From CBDBZL01 sp031399025 (lineage in GTDB: Bacteria; Pseudomonadota; Alphaproteobacteria; Sphingomonadales; Sphingomonadaceae), in contig JANNOJ010000050.1 of the NCBI GenBank assembly GCA_031399025.1, positions 1-64,000 on the forward strand: a stretch of DNA of 64,000 nucleotides, written 5' to 3'. The notes under the pieces are model-generated. The model was not told the DNA's origin and searched no databases. It saw only the letters and a program-made list of their open reading frames with translations. This document shows positions 25,960 through 35,486 of the stretch, piece after piece. The position numbers were made by a program, and so were the translations under genes. Position 1 is the first letter of the stretch. The number at the start of each line of letters is the position of its first letter.

Positions 25960-26757
25960 TCATTCATGATGATGATCGTGCGAGCGGCGCGCGGCGTCCA
26001 CCTGCTGGCGGTGGCGCTGCATCCCGTCGGAGAACGCCGCCGCGATCACCCCGGTGGGCACCGCGATCAGCGCGATCGAGCTCAGCGCCACGATCGAGGC
26101 GAACACCTTGCCCAGCACCGTAATGGGCACCGCATCGCCATAGCCCACCGCCGCCAGCGTGATCACCGCCCACCACATCGCCCGCGGGATCGAGCCGAAC
26201 TCGTCGGGCTGCACCTCGCCCTCGGCCCAGTAGAGCGCGGTGGCGCTCATCAGGATCAGCCCGGCGGCCAGCGCCAGCGTCACGAACAGATCGTAGCGCC
26301 GCTCGCTCACCGCCTTGCCGATCTCGCGCAGGGCGAGGCTGAAGCGGCCGAACTGCATGAGCTCGGCCAGCCGCAGCAGCCGCACGATCCGGAAGATCGA
26401 GGCGCTGGTCACCAGCAGCGGGAACAGCGAGGCGATCACGACCGCAAGGTCGATCACCCCGATGAACGAGCGCGCGAACCGCCAGCGCTTGGACCACGCC
26501 CCACCCGGACCCGGCGCCTCGGCCACCGACCACAGGCGGGCGAGGTATTCGACCAGGAACACCACGCCGAAGGCCATCTCGGCATAGAGGAATTCCCGGT
26601 AATGGCCGCTTGCGAGATCGGGCTCGGTCGACAGCACCGCCACCACCACCGAGACCAGGATCACGGCCACGATCACCCGGTTGGTGAGCGTCAAACCGCC
26701 GCCGCTGAAGGCGGCGAACAGCTGGCGATAGGTCTCCTGGCGCAGCGTTCGGGTCAA
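25960..26757 (-). CDS. voltage-gated-type potassium/ion channel
   Basis: 265 residues with six membrane segments. S4 carries regularly spaced Arg (SIFRIVRLLRLAELMQFGRF). The pore loop ITLAAVGYGDAVPIT holds the potassium filter GYGD, although the usual T-x-x-T-V before it reads TLAAV. The C-terminal tail ends SHDHHHE. It probably acts in the inner membrane in K+ homeostasis. The ATG overlaps the dapB stop (26754-26757) and nth follows, forming an operon without obvious metabolic logic. Confidence 0.88.
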   Translation of the reverse strand: MTRTLRQETYRQLFAAFSGGGLTLTNRVIVAVILVSVVVAVLSTEPDLASGHYREFLYAEMAFGVVFLVEYLARLWSVAEAPGPGGAWSKRWRFARSFIGVIDLAVVIASLFPLLVTSASIFRIVRLLRLAELMQFGRFSLALREIGKAVSERRYDLFVTLALAAGLILMSATALYWAEGEVQPDEFGSIPRAMWWAVITLAAVGYGDAVPITVLGKVFASIVALSSIALIAVPTGVIAAAFSDGMQRHRQQVDAARRSHDHHHE

Positions 26758-27533
26758 GGAATGGCGTCTTCGCCCGTCGGGCGCGCGAATGGCTCCAACC
26801 CGGTGCCCAGCCCGAGCACCTGCGCCATCGTGTAGCGCCCCGGCGGCCGGTCGATCAGCCAGGCGGCGCCGCGGATCGCGCCGTGAGCAAAGATCATCCG
26901 GCTCTCGGCGACGTGCGAGAGCACCAGCCGCTCCTGCTCGCCGGCCAGGATCACGCTGTGCTCACCCGCCACGGTGCCTCCGCGCAGGCTCGCAAACCCG
27001 ATCGCCCCCTCGCCGCGCGCGCCGGTGTAGCCGTCGCGGCCGCGCTCGCTGACCTCGGGCAAGGCCATGCCGCGGCCGGCCGCGGCCGCCTCGCCCAGCA
27101 GCAGCGCGGTGCCCGACGGCGCGTCCACCTTCATCCGGTGATGCATCTCGAGCACCTCGACGTCCCAGTCCGGCCCCAGCCGCGCCGCCGCCTCGCGCAC
27201 CAGGTAGGCGAGCAGCGCCACGCCCAGCGAGGTATTGCCGGTCTGCAGCACGGCCACCGCGCCGGCGGCCGAATCGATCGCCTGCCGGTGCCGCTCGCCC
27301 AGCCCCGTGGTGCCCACCAGGATGGGGACGCCGGCGCCGATCGCCGCGTGCAGATTGGCCTCAAGCGCCTGCGGGGCGGAGAAATCCACCAGCACCTCGC
27401 TCGCATCCGCCAGCGCGGCCACGTCGTCACCGCGGTCGACCCCGCCCGCGACCTCGTGCCCGGCCGCCGCGATCGCCCGTTTCAGCGCCTGGCCCATCCG
27501 TCCGCGGCTGCCGACGATGCCGATGCGTGTCAT
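26754..27533 (-). CDS. dapB: 4-hydroxy-tetrahydrodipicolinate reductase
   Basis: 259 residues from ATG 27533; upstream in-frame codons to 27635 are not supported. Rossmann GSRGRMGQ is at residues 7-14, the DFSAP motif is central, GTTGLGERH lies in the nucleotide pocket, and the signature EMHHRMKVDAPSGTAL carries the catalytic His and Lys. It makes tetrahydrodipicolinate in the lysine/diaminopimelate pathway, complementing dapE at 22.4 kb. First gene of its operon and divergent from the sirtuin gene. Confidence 0.96.
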   Translation of the reverse strand: MTRIGIVGSRGRMGQALKRAIAAAGHEVAGGVDRGDDVAALADASEVLVDFSAPQALEANLHAAIGAGVPILVGTTGLGERHRQAIDSAAGAVAVLQTGNTSLGVALLAYLVREAAARLGPDWDVEVLEMHHRMKVDAPSGTALLLGEAAAAGRGMALPEVSERGRDGYTGARGEGAIGFASLRGGTVAGEHSVILAGEQERLVLSHVAESRMIFAHGAIRGAAWLIDRPPGRYTMAQVLGLGTGLEPFARPTGEDAIP

Positions 27534-27558
27534 TGCCTGACCTCCCTGAGCGTGCTTC

Positions 27559-28281
27559 ATGAAGCGCATGCGGCGATTGCGCAATATCGTGGTCCTCACC
27601 GGCGCGGGCATCAGCGCCGAATCGGGCCTGCGCACCTTCCGCGCCGAGGACGGCCTGTGGGAAGATCACCCGGTCGACGAAGTGGCGACCCCCCAGGGCT
27701 TCGCCCGCGATCCTGACCTGGTCCAGCGGTTCTACGACGAACGCCGGCAGCAGGTGCTGGCTGCCCAGCCCAACCAGGCGCACCTGGCGCTCGGCCGGCT
27801 GGCCGCTGAATGGCGCGGCCAACTGCTCCTGGTCACCCAGAACATCGACGACCTGCACGAGCGCGCAATGGCGCAGGGCGCCACCCCTGTGCTCCACATG
27901 CATGGCGAGGCATTGTCGGCCTGGTGCACCGCCTGCGACGCCCGGCGCCGCTGGCTCGCCACCTTGCGCGACCGCCCGCCTTGCCCCGCCTGCGGCAAGG
28001 CTGCATTGCGGCCCGACATCGTCTGGTTCGGCGAGATGCCCTATGGGATGGACGCCATCTTCGCCGCGCTCGCCCGGGCGGACCTGTTCGTCTCGATCGG
28101 CACCTCGGGCGCGGTCTACCCGGCTGCCGGCTTCGTCCAGCAGGCCGCCGCCAGCGGCGCCCGCACGCTCGAGCTCAACCTGGAACCCAGCCTGGGCTCG
28201 CGCCTGTTCGACGAATCCCGCCTGGGGCCCGCCAGCGAGCGGGTGCCGCAATGGGTGGCTGAGGTGCTGGCCGGCGGCTGA
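27559..28281 (+). CDS. cobB: NAD-dependent protein deacylase, class III sirtuin (SIRT5/CobB-like)
   Basis: 240 residues from ATG 27559; ATG 27568 is also possible. The NAD pocket GAGISAESGLRTFR is at 15-28, TQNIDDLH at 93-100, and the catalytic His 115 in MHGE. Zinc cysteines are 123, 126, 142 and 145. Y59 and R62 (FYDERR) are the residues that in class III sirtuins bind acidic acyl groups, so removal of succinyl or malonyl groups from lysines is likely alongside deacetylation. The C-terminal LNLEPS region is normal. Confidence 0.93.
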   Translation: MKRMRRLRNIVVLTGAGISAESGLRTFRAEDGLWEDHPVDEVATPQGFARDPDLVQRFYDERRQQVLAAQPNQAHLALGRLAAEWRGQLLLVTQNIDDLHERAMAQGATPVLHMHGEALSAWCTACDARRRWLATLRDRPPCPACGKAALRPDIVWFGEMPYGMDAIFAALARADLFVSIGTSGAVYPAAGFVQQAAASGARTLELNLEPSLGSRLFDESRLGPASERVPQWVAEVLAGG

Positions 28282-28446
28282 CCCGGCAGCGACGGCGCTC
28301 AGCTTTCCATTGCCTGGCCGCGCAGTCTGCGGCAGGGCGCCGAGCGTATCGGTGAGTATGCGCCCTTCGCCCCGCTCCGAGCACCTCGCGCGCGCAACTC
28401 CTCCAGCCACCGGATACTCGCGGGCAACGGCCGGCCTTCCGCAAGG

Positions 28447-30231
28447 GTGTTGCGCATGATCGGCCTCCCGGACCGCGCGTTCGTATCGCCCGGCCAGCTT
28501 TCTCCGCGAGCGCTGTTCGCGCTGCGGGTCGCGCAGACCATCCTCGTGGGGCTGACGATCGCGGTGGCCGCGGCATCGCTGGGCCTGATCGCCGGGCTCG
28601 CTCCGGTGACCACGCTGGGGGGACCGCTGCTGCTCGCCAGCATGATCGCCGCCGCCGCGCTCGTCTGCCGGACGATCCGCCACGCCGCCGCGGCCGCCGC
28701 GATCGCCACCGCCACCCTGGCCGCCGCGCTGTGGCTGGCCGCGCACGTCATCGACGCCAGCTACGACGGGCAGGAATATCACTTCGATGCGGTCTACGCG
28801 CTGCGGCACGGCTGGAACCCGTTCCGCCAGGATTATGCTGCCTTCGTGCCGCCGGGCGCGCCGGCGCTGCTGTGGCCGCAGCATTATCCGATCGGCGCCT
28901 GGCTGCTGACCGCGCTGGCGTGGAGCACCGGCGTCTCGCTGCCCGCCGCCAAGGGCATCCTGTGGCTCCCCGGCCTGGCGGTGGCGCCGGTCTGGTACGC
29001 GGTGTTCAGGGGCGAGTCCCTGGCGCGCCCGGTATCGATCTTGCTGGCGGTGCTCGCGGCCGCCTCGCCCATCTTCATCGCCCAGATGCGCTCGCATTAC
29101 GTCGACGGCATGCTGGGCTCGCTCGCCATCGCCTTCATCGGCCTGCTCGCGCTGGCGCTGCGGCACGGGCGCAAGGACGCGCTGGGCCCGGCGCTGTGCT
29201 GCCTGGTGCTGGCGGTCGACACCAAGTTCAACGCCATCGCCATCTTCGGCGCCGCGACCGCTGCCGTCTGCCTGGTCCTGCTGCTCGCGCGGCAGGCGAG
29301 GGCATCGATCGGGCTCGGCCTGGCGTGCCTGGGCGCGCTGCTGGTGGCGCTCCTGGGCCTGGGCTTCCACCCCTACGTCACCAACCTGGTCGATCATGGC
29401 CACCCCTTCTACCCGGTCGTCGGCGCGCCCGAGTACGAGATCAACTCCGCGCTCCTGCCCCAGGACGTGCGCGAATTGCCGGACATCGTCCTGTTCCTGG
29501 GCACCACCTTCTCCTCGATCAGCGACGGCAGCATCCGCCCGCCATTCCTGGTCGACCCCGCCGACCTGTGGCTTCATGGCGGGCCGGACAATGTCGTCGG
29601 CGGTTTCGGCCCGCTGTTCGCGGGCGCCCTGGTGCTGGCGCTCGCCATCGTCGCCCTGGCCGCGTGGAAAGTGCCGCTGCGCCGGTCGCGCGCGGGCGCG
29701 GTGCTGCTGGTGGCCGGCTTCCTGGCGCTCTCGAGCGTGGTCACGCCCTACATGTGGTGGCCGCGCTTCATCCCGCAGCTGTGGACCGGCGTCTTCCTGT
29801 GCGCGGTGGCGGCAATCCTGTCGGAGCGCCGCGCGCTGCGCTACCTCGGCCTCGCCTGCGCCGGCACGCTGGCGCTGAACTCGGCCGCGGTCGCGGCCGG
29901 CACCTTGCGCAACGCGCTGCTCGACACCGCGACGGTGCGCGCGCACATCGCCGCGGCGCAGGCGGCGCCAGCGCCGTTCTGCGGCGCGTTCGGCGCGGCG
30001 CATGCGCGCATCGAACTGATGCGTGCGGCCGGGGTGCGCGTCATCCCCCTGGCGCAGGAGTTGCCGCTCGAATGCAGCGGGGCGGCGCCCATCCCGCTGG
30101 GGGTGGACTTCCTCGAGCGGCCGGCCCAATCCTGCCCGTGCGCGGCGATCGCCCACGATCCGACCGGCCGCTGGCACGTTCCGCCCGACCGCACGCTTGA
30201 GGACATCCGCACCCTGCGCGCGGGCGACTAG
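28447..30231 (+). CDS. large multi-pass membrane protein, possibly GT-C-type
   Basis: 594 residues (GTG 28447; ATG 28456 also in frame) with about 11-12 hydrophobic helices. The first extracytoplasmic loop contains DASYDGQEYHFDAVYALRHGWNPF, an acidic loop layout reminiscent of GT-C glycosyltransferases and O-antigen/mannosyltransferase-like proteins. A long loop at about 320-380 (NSALLPQDVRELPD) precedes the last helices. The C-terminal 100 residues are periplasm-like and carry several cysteines. No family is assigned. Its TAG shares CTAG with the convergent moeB-like stop. Confidence 0.6.
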   Translation: MLRMIGLPDRAFVSPGQLSPRALFALRVAQTILVGLTIAVAAASLGLIAGLAPVTTLGGPLLLASMIAAAALVCRTIRHAAAAAAIATATLAAALWLAAHVIDASYDGQEYHFDAVYALRHGWNPFRQDYAAFVPPGAPALLWPQHYPIGAWLLTALAWSTGVSLPAAKGILWLPGLAVAPVWYAVFRGESLARPVSILLAVLAAASPIFIAQMRSHYVDGMLGSLAIAFIGLLALALRHGRKDALGPALCCLVLAVDTKFNAIAIFGAATAAVCLVLLLARQARASIGLGLACLGALLVALLGLGFHPYVTNLVDHGHPFYPVVGAPEYEINSALLPQDVRELPDIVLFLGTTFSSISDGSIRPPFLVDPADLWLHGGPDNVVGGFGPLFAGALVLALAIVALAAWKVPLRRSRAGAVLLVAGFLALSSVVTPYMWWPRFIPQLWTGVFLCAVAAILSERRALRYLGLACAGTLALNSAAVAAGTLRNALLDTATVRAHIAAAQAAPAPFCGAFGAAHARIELMRAAGVRVIPLAQELPLECSGAAPIPLGVDFLERPAQSCPCAAIAHDPTGRWHVPPDRTLEDIRTLRAGD

Positions 30232-31019
30232 CCGGACCGGGCGCCCGCCGGCCCGCACGCGCGGCAGCCCGGGTCCTTGGCGATGGCGAGCATGCGCATG
30301 CCCGGCCCCAGGCCGTCGAGCACATGCAGCCGGCCCCATTGCGGATCGCCCATCGCCCCCGTTTCATCCGCGCCGGCGAGCAGCACGCGGATCGCCTGCA
30401 TCGCGGCAAGGCAGCCCACCCACCCGGCCATCGCCCCCAGCATGCCATCCTCGGCACAGCTGTCGCAATCGTCGGCATCGAACGCATCGCCCACGTAGCA
30501 GCGATAGCACGGCTGGTCGGGCAGGTGCCCGGCGAAGGCGCCGACCTGGCCCTGGAACCGGCCAACCGCGGCCGACAGCAGCGGCACGCCCGCGGCGGTG
30601 CAGGCGTCGGCGACCACCAGCCGGGTGGCGAAATTGTCGCAGCCGTCGAACACCAGGTCCGCGCCGGCCACCAGCGCGGCGGCGTCGCCGGCATCCACCC
30701 GCTGGCAGCGGCCGCGCACGTCGAGCCCGGGGTCGAACTCATGCACCCAGATGGCCGCCAGCGCGGCCTTGCGCCGGCCGATATTGTCGGCATGGTAGAT
30801 CGTCTGGCGCTGCAGATTGCTGGGCTCCACCGTGCCGTCGTCGACCAACGTCAGCCGCCCGATCCCCGCGGCGGCCAGATATTGCAGCGCCGGCGAGCCG
30901 ATGCCGCCCAGGCCGATCAGCACGACATGCGCGCGCGCCAGCCGCGCCTGCCCCGCGCCGCCGATCTCGGGCAGGACGATATGGCGGGCGAAGCGGTCGA
31001 GGCGGTCGGGCGGGAGCAC
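30228..31019 (-). CDS. moeB: MoeB/ThiF family adenylyltransferase
   Basis: 263 residues from GTG 31019. E1-like enzyme that adenylates the C-terminus of a ubiquitin-like sulfur carrier (MoaD or ThiS). ATP-binding GLGGIGSPALQYLAAAGIG is near residues 36-54, VDDGTVEPSNLQRQ follows, and the structural zinc cysteines are CYRC and CRAC near the end. The active-site region has CDSCAEDGML. In related genomes it is often near dut/coaBC; here it is next to dnaA. MoaD versus ThiS specificity cannot be told from sequence alone. Confidence 0.88.
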   Translation of the reverse strand: MLPPDRLDRFARHIVLPEIGGAGQARLARAHVVLIGLGGIGSPALQYLAAAGIGRLTLVDDGTVEPSNLQRQTIYHADNIGRRKAALAAIWVHEFDPGLDVRGRCQRVDAGDAAALVAGADLVFDGCDNFATRLVVADACTAAGVPLLSAAVGRFQGQVGAFAGHLPDQPCYRCYVGDAFDADDCDSCAEDGMLGAMAGWVGCLAAMQAIRVLLAGADETGAMGDPQWGRLHVLDGLGPGMRMLAIAKDPGCRACGPAGARSG

Positions 31020-31227
31020 CGCGCCTATCTAGGGAGCCAGGCGCCGCTCGGTAAGGCGAGGCGCTGTCCTACCGGCCCGGCGCGACTATTCACCACCTGC
31101 ACAAGGCTGGGGACATCGGGTGGACAGACTTGGGACAAGCTCGGCGCGAAAAGCTGGTATCCACCGGCTGTCACCGGTCGTTTTCACAATCCGAGCGCTT
31201 GCGAACAAACGATAAAAGCCGGATATT

Positions 31228-31252
31228 CGAAGGCGACACCCGGTCGCCTTCG
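31228..31252 (-). terminator. probable dnaA terminator
   Basis: A 10-base perfect stem (CGAAGGCGAC / GTCGCCTTCG) with a 5-base loop lies 30 bases after the dnaA stop on the minus strand. The T-run after it is weak (TTTTA about 15 bases later), so its efficiency is uncertain. Confidence 0.6.
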
Positions 31253-31282
31253 TCGCCTGTGCCGCTTCATCGTCCTGGCCGC

Positions 31283-32773
31283 TCAGGTCTCCAGCTGGCG
31301 CAGCAGCGAGCGCACGTCGCCATCCATGTCGGCATCGCGTGCGCGCAGGTCCTCGATCAGGCGCACCGCGTGGATCACCGTCGAATGGTCGCGCCCGCCG
31401 AACTTGCGGCCGATCTCGGGGTAGGAGCGGGGGGTCAGCACCTTGGCCAGGTACATCGCCACCTGGCGTGGCCGGACCACCGCCCGCGCGCGCCGCTTGG
31501 AGCTCATCTCGCTGCGGTCGATGCGGTAGAAATGGCACACGGTGCGCTGGATCTCGTCGATGGTGATCCGCCGCCGGTTGGCCGAGAGGATATCGGTCAG
31601 CTGCTCCTCGGCGAGCTGGAGCGAGACCTCCTGGCCGGTCAGCTGGGCATAGGCGACCAGCTTGTTGAGCCCGCCCACCAGCTCGCGGATGTTGCGGCTG
31701 ATGGTCCGCGCCAGGAACTCGATCACGTCGCCCGGCACGTCGAGCGGGGCGAAGCGGGTGAGCTTGCTGGCGAGGATCTGCCGGCGCAGCTCGATGTCGG
31801 CCGGGCTGATGTCGGCCACCAGGCCCATCGACAGCCGGCTGAGCAGCCGCGGTTCGACCCCGTCCAGCGCCTGCGGGGCGCGGTCGGCGGCGAACACCAG
31901 CCGCTTGCCCTCGGCCAGCAGGGCATCGATCGTGTACAGCAATTCCTCCTGCGCGCTGGCCTTGCCGATGATGAACTGGATGTCGTCCACCAGCAGCAGA
32001 TCGAACCCGCGCAGCCGGGTCTTGAACTCCATCATCGCATTGGCCTTCAGCGCCTGGACGAATTCCACCATGAACCGCTCGGCCGAACAGTAGAAGATGC
32101 GCGCCCTGGGGTAGGCCTCGCAATAGGCATGGCCGATCGCGTGCAGCAAATGCGTCTTGCCCTGGCCGGTCGAGGCCTTGAGATAGAGCGGCGAGAATTG
32201 CGGCTGTTCCACCCGGCCCATCCGCTCGGCGGCGTTCTTGGCCAGCACGTTGCTGGTGCCCGGCACGAAGGCGGCGAAGGTGAGCGAGGGGTCGAGGCCC
32301 ACGGTGGAGGTGAAGCCGTCGTCGCCGATCGATTCCATCGCCCGCTGCCCGGGCCGGGTGGCCGGGGGCTGCGGCGCGTCGTTGGCGGCGTGATGGCCGA
32401 AGCCGTCATCGCCCTTGAAGTCGAGGTGGGCGAACTTGCGCCGCCCCGGGTGGACGGCGATCTTGACGTTGCGCACCTCGCTGCGGGCGATCTTCCAGGC
32501 CAGCGAGAGGCGGTCGCTGAAGCGGTCGGCCACGAAGGTGGCGGAGAAGTCGGTGGGCAGGAACAGCTCGAGCGTGCCGGTGTGGCGGCAGAACTTGCCC
32601 AGCTGGATGGGCCTGATCCACTGGCTGTAGATCTGCTGGCCCAGGTCCTTCTTGAGGCCCTGCACGATATCCGACCAGTCGGCGGCGAGCGCCTCGTCCT
32701 CCTCCATCTGTGCCGCGTTCTCGCCGTGTTTCGCCTTACCGGTCCGTCCGGCCTGCGGTCCCATCCGTATCAT
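31283..32773 (-). CDS. dnaA: chromosomal replication initiator protein DnaA
   Basis: 496 residues from ATG 32773. Domain I (about 30-95, WSDIVQGLKKDLGQQIYSQWIRPIQ), a linker, then AAA+ domain III with Walker A ASTGQGKTHLL and Walker B LLLVDDIQF, and DNA-binding domain IV with the signature GGRDHSTVIHA near the end. It binds DnaA boxes and opens the origin. As in Caulobacter, rpsT lies directly upstream in the same direction. I could not find a DnaA-box cluster beside it, so this need not be the origin. Confidence 0.97.
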   Translation of the reverse strand: MIRMGPQAGRTGKAKHGENAAQMEEDEALAADWSDIVQGLKKDLGQQIYSQWIRPIQLGKFCRHTGTLELFLPTDFSATFVADRFSDRLSLAWKIARSEVRNVKIAVHPGRRKFAHLDFKGDDGFGHHAANDAPQPPATRPGQRAMESIGDDGFTSTVGLDPSLTFAAFVPGTSNVLAKNAAERMGRVEQPQFSPLYLKASTGQGKTHLLHAIGHAYCEAYPRARIFYCSAERFMVEFVQALKANAMMEFKTRLRGFDLLLVDDIQFIIGKASAQEELLYTIDALLAEGKRLVFAADRAPQALDGVEPRLLSRLSMGLVADISPADIELRRQILASKLTRFAPLDVPGDVIEFLARTISRNIRELVGGLNKLVAYAQLTGQEVSLQLAEEQLTDILSANRRRITIDEIQRTVCHFYRIDRSEMSSKRRARAVVRPRQVAMYLAKVLTPRSYPEIGRKFGGRDHSTVIHAVRLIEDLRARDADMDGDVRSLLRQLET

Positions 32774-33133
32774 TCAACCCCATCCCTTTACCCAAAAGGC
32801 CTGCCCTCGGTTTGCTGTCCTGGGCGAGAGCAAACCCCTGGCCTCCCCGTGAATCGCCCCAATCAAGGGGGCTTCACGAAGCTGTCCGTCCGTCTCTCGC
32901 CTGTGAGGGCCCTGACGATATCGCCATGACCGGATTTTCGTTATGAACCGGTGGCGATGCGGGGCAAGGGATCGACTGCAAAAAATCAGAAATATATCGC
33001 CTTGACACCCACCCGTCCCGCGGGCGGCCGTCCAAAGCGTTGAATTTCCGACGATTTATTATGACAATCGTGCGAATCGCGGGATTTCAGCGCTTTGCGC
33101 CGAAAGCCTCGCTAACGTGGTATCCAATATACT
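32774..33133. other. dnaA leader/promoter region
   Basis: 360 bases between dnaA and the rpsT terminator, more AT-rich than the surroundings (segments around 32980-33000 and 33050-33075). It should contain the dnaA promoter on the minus strand, but I cannot assign a convincing -35/-10 pair. No ORF with coding character and no clear DnaA-box cluster was found. Confidence 0.5.
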
Positions 33134-33164
33134 AACGGGCCGGCAATCCATATGCCGACCCGTT
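33134..33164 (-). terminator. rpsT terminator
   Basis: A 12-base stem with one mismatch (AACGGGTCGGCA / TGCCGGCCCGTT on the minus strand) and a 7-base loop, 47 bases downstream of the rpsT stop. A short AT-rich stretch follows (TAGTATATTGG). Confidence 0.7.
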
Positions 33165-33211
33165 CCGAGTTCGTTCCGTTTACTGGTCCGGCGAGCCCCG
33201 CCAACCGCGAA

Positions 33212-33472
33212 TCAGAGCGCGGCGACTCGCTTGCTCAGCCGGCTCATCTTGCGCGCCGCGGTGTTCTTGTGGAGCACGCCCTTGCTCACGCCGCGGGCCA
33301 GTTCGGGCTGCGCATTCTTGAGCGCGGCCGCCGCTGCGTCCTTGTCGCCGGTGGCAAGCGCCGTCTCGACCTTCTTGACGAAGGTGCGGATGCGACCGAT
33401 CCGCGCGCCGTTGATCTCGGCGCGGCTGGCGTTGCGGCGGATCCGCTTCTTGGCTTGCGGCGTGTTGGCCAT
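33212..33472 (-). CDS. rpsT: 30S ribosomal protein S20
   Basis: 86 residues from ATG 33472 (MANTPQAKKRIRRN). The S20 hallmarks NTxxAKKRIRxxxxR, IRTFVKKVETAL and GVLHKNTAARKMSRLSKRV are all present. It binds 16S rRNA early in small-subunit assembly. Located upstream of dnaA in the same direction, with its own terminator between them. Confidence 0.97.
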   Translation of the reverse strand: MANTPQAKKRIRRNASRAEINGARIGRIRTFVKKVETALATGDKDAAAAALKNAQPELARGVSKGVLHKNTAARKMSRLSKRVAAL

Positions 33473-33627
33473 GGCAATCCTTGTCGCTCGTTCGTCTGTC
33501 GCCGCGCCTGGTGGCGGGCGATGGTGAGGTTGAAACGCGTGGATACGCGCGGCGGGATCCCTCCCGCCGGAAAGCGCGCCGTGTAATGATGGTGTCACGC
33601 AGCGTCAAGCGGGTTCGCGGGCGCTCC

Positions 33628-34455
33628 TCAACGCTGGCAGGCCGGGCAGAACCAGGTGCTGCGCCCGCCCTGGACGATCCGCCGCACCACCCCCTCCCCG
33701 CAGCGCCCGCACGGCTGGCCCTCGCGGCCATAGACAGCGAATGAACTAGCGAAATAGCCCAGCCGGCCATCGGGCTGGGCGAAATCGCGCAAGGACGAGC
33801 CGCCCTCGCCGATCGCCTGCTCGAGCACCGCGCGGATCGCCGGCGCCAGCCGGGCGAGCGCCGGGCGCGAGACCTTGCCTGCTGCCCTTCGCGGATGGAT
33901 GCCGGCGCGCAGCAGCGCCTCGCAGACATAGATATTGCCCAGCCCCGCGACGATCCGCTGGTCGAGCAGCGTCGCCTTGACCGACTGGCTCCGGCCGGCG
34001 AACGCGCCGCGCAGGTGTTCGGCCGTCAGCAGGTCGCCCAGCGGTTCGGGGCCGAGCGCCGCGAACCCGCGCCAGCCCTCGAGCGCGGCGGTCTCCACCA
34101 GGTCGACCAAGCCGAACCGGCGCGGATCGTTGAACGCCAGGCGGTGCGCGGCGGTCTCGAGCAGCATGTGGTCGTGAGGGCCGAGCTCGGCCGGGTCGAT
34201 CCGCCAGCGCCCGCTCATACCCAGGTGGAAGATCAGCGTGGCCGGCGCCGCGCCGCCGCGCGCGGTGTGGATCAGGCCGTATTTCGCCCGCCGGCCCAGC
34301 CCCGTCACCCGCGCCCCGCGAAGCGCCTCGGAGAGGCCGGGCGGGAAGGGGAAGCGCAGATCGGGTCGGCGCAGGGTCACGCGGGTGATCTGGGCCCCAT
34401 CGAGCACGCGGGCGAGGCCGCGCACCGTGGTCTCCACCTCGGGCAGTTCTGGCAT
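33628..34455 (-). CDS. mutM: formamidopyrimidine-DNA glycosylase
   Basis: 275 residues starting MPELPEVETT, with Pro1/Glu2 as the catalytic pair after Met removal. Other landmarks are RRAKYGL (catalytic Lys loop), the H2TH region GLGNIYVCEALL, and the C-terminal zinc finger CGRC...FCPAC. It removes 8-oxoguanine and Fapy lesions. Complete and of normal length. Divergent from the EamA gene. Confidence 0.96.
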   Translation of the reverse strand: MPELPEVETTVRGLARVLDGAQITRVTLRRPDLRFPFPPGLSEALRGARVTGLGRRAKYGLIHTARGGAAPATLIFHLGMSGRWRIDPAELGPHDHMLLETAAHRLAFNDPRRFGLVDLVETAALEGWRGFAALGPEPLGDLLTAEHLRGAFAGRSQSVKATLLDQRIVAGLGNIYVCEALLRAGIHPRRAAGKVSRPALARLAPAIRAVLEQAIGEGGSSLRDFAQPDGRLGYFASSFAVYGREGQPCGRCGEGVVRRIVQGGRSTWFCPACQR

Positions 34456-34546
34456 TGCGGGCGCTTAGCGGGGCGGCTCGCCGCTGTCATCGCCGCTCGG
34501 GAAGCCGGCGGTTTCGCCCGCGGCCAAACCGCTCTACGGCCCCGCC

Positions 34547-35476
34547 ATGTTCGCCAATCGCGACCAGGCCCGGGCGTTCGCGCTGCTGGCGCTGGTGATG
34601 CTCCTGTGGGCCGGCAATTCGATCGTTGCGCGGGCCGTGCGCTTCGATGTGCCGCCCTTTACTCTGGCCTTCGTGCGCTGGAGCGGCGCGCTGTTGATCC
34701 TCGCGCCGTTTGCGCTGCGGGCGCTGCCGGCGGACCGCGCCGCGCTGCTGGCCGCCTGGAAGCGGGTGCTGCTGCTGGGCCTGCTGGGCATCGGCGCCTT
34801 CAACGCGCTGCTCTACAGCGGGCTGCAATATACCACGGCCACGAACGCGCTGCTGCTGCAGGCGGCGATCCCGGCGTTGGTGGTGGTGCTCGACCGTTTG
34901 ATCTTCGGCACGCGCAGCACCGGCTGGCAGGTGGCGGGCACGCTGGCGGGCAGCGTGGGCGTCATGGTCATCGTGTTCGAAGGGAGCCTGGAGGCGGCGC
35001 GCAATCTCCGGCTGGGCCGGGGCGATGTCCTGGTCCTCGCCTCGGTCGTGGTCTGGGCGCTGTACACCGTGTTCCTGCGGCTGCGCCCCAAGGTGGCGCC
35101 CGTCAGCCTGATCGCCGCGACGTTTTGCGTCGGCGTCGCCACCATGGCGCCGCTTGCCGCCTGGGAATGGCTCGCGGGCGAGACCATCCGCTGGAGCTGG
35201 GGGGTGGTCGCCGCCTTCGCCTACGTGGCGGTGCTGCCCTCCATCGTGAGCTATTTCATCTACAATTCGGCCGCCGCCAGCGTCGGTCCGGCGCGGGCGG
35301 GGCAGGCGATCACCATGATGCCGGTGTTCGGCGCGCTGCTCTCGGCCGCGTTGCTGGGTGAGGCGCTGCACCTCCATCATGGCGCGGGCATGGTGCTGAT
35401 TTGCGCCGGAATCGCGCTGGGCGCGATTGCGCTCGCCCGCGAGAGCCGGGTGGCACAAGTGCGGGGTGAGGGCTAG
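34547..35476 (+). CDS. EamA/DMT family transporter
   Basis: 309 residues, ten membrane helices in two EamA repeats (first about 10-140, second about 155-295). Motifs include LLWAGNSIVARAV, RWSGALLI, QYTTATNALLLQAAIPALVV and ASVGPARAGQAITMMPVFGALLSAALLGE. A drug/metabolite exporter type; substrate unknown. It sits between mutM and ubiE, where many sphingomonads have mutM and ubiE adjacent, and its stop is 10 bases before ubiE. Confidence 0.88.
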   Translation: MFANRDQARAFALLALVMLLWAGNSIVARAVRFDVPPFTLAFVRWSGALLILAPFALRALPADRAALLAAWKRVLLLGLLGIGAFNALLYSGLQYTTATNALLLQAAIPALVVVLDRLIFGTRSTGWQVAGTLAGSVGVMVIVFEGSLEAARNLRLGRGDVLVLASVVVWALYTVFLRLRPKVAPVSLIAATFCVGVATMAPLAAWEWLAGETIRWSWGVVAAFAYVAVLPSIVSYFIYNSAAASVGPARAGQAITMMPVFGALLSAALLGEALHLHHGAGMVLICAGIALGAIALARESRVAQVRGEG

Positions 35477-35486
35477 AGACGGGGCC

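Noticed and set aside
31020..33211. Chromosomal origin beside dnaA
   Set aside because: Only one near-match to a DnaA box (around 31181, GTTTTCACA) was seen; there is no cluster or AT-rich unwinding element that would support an origin call.
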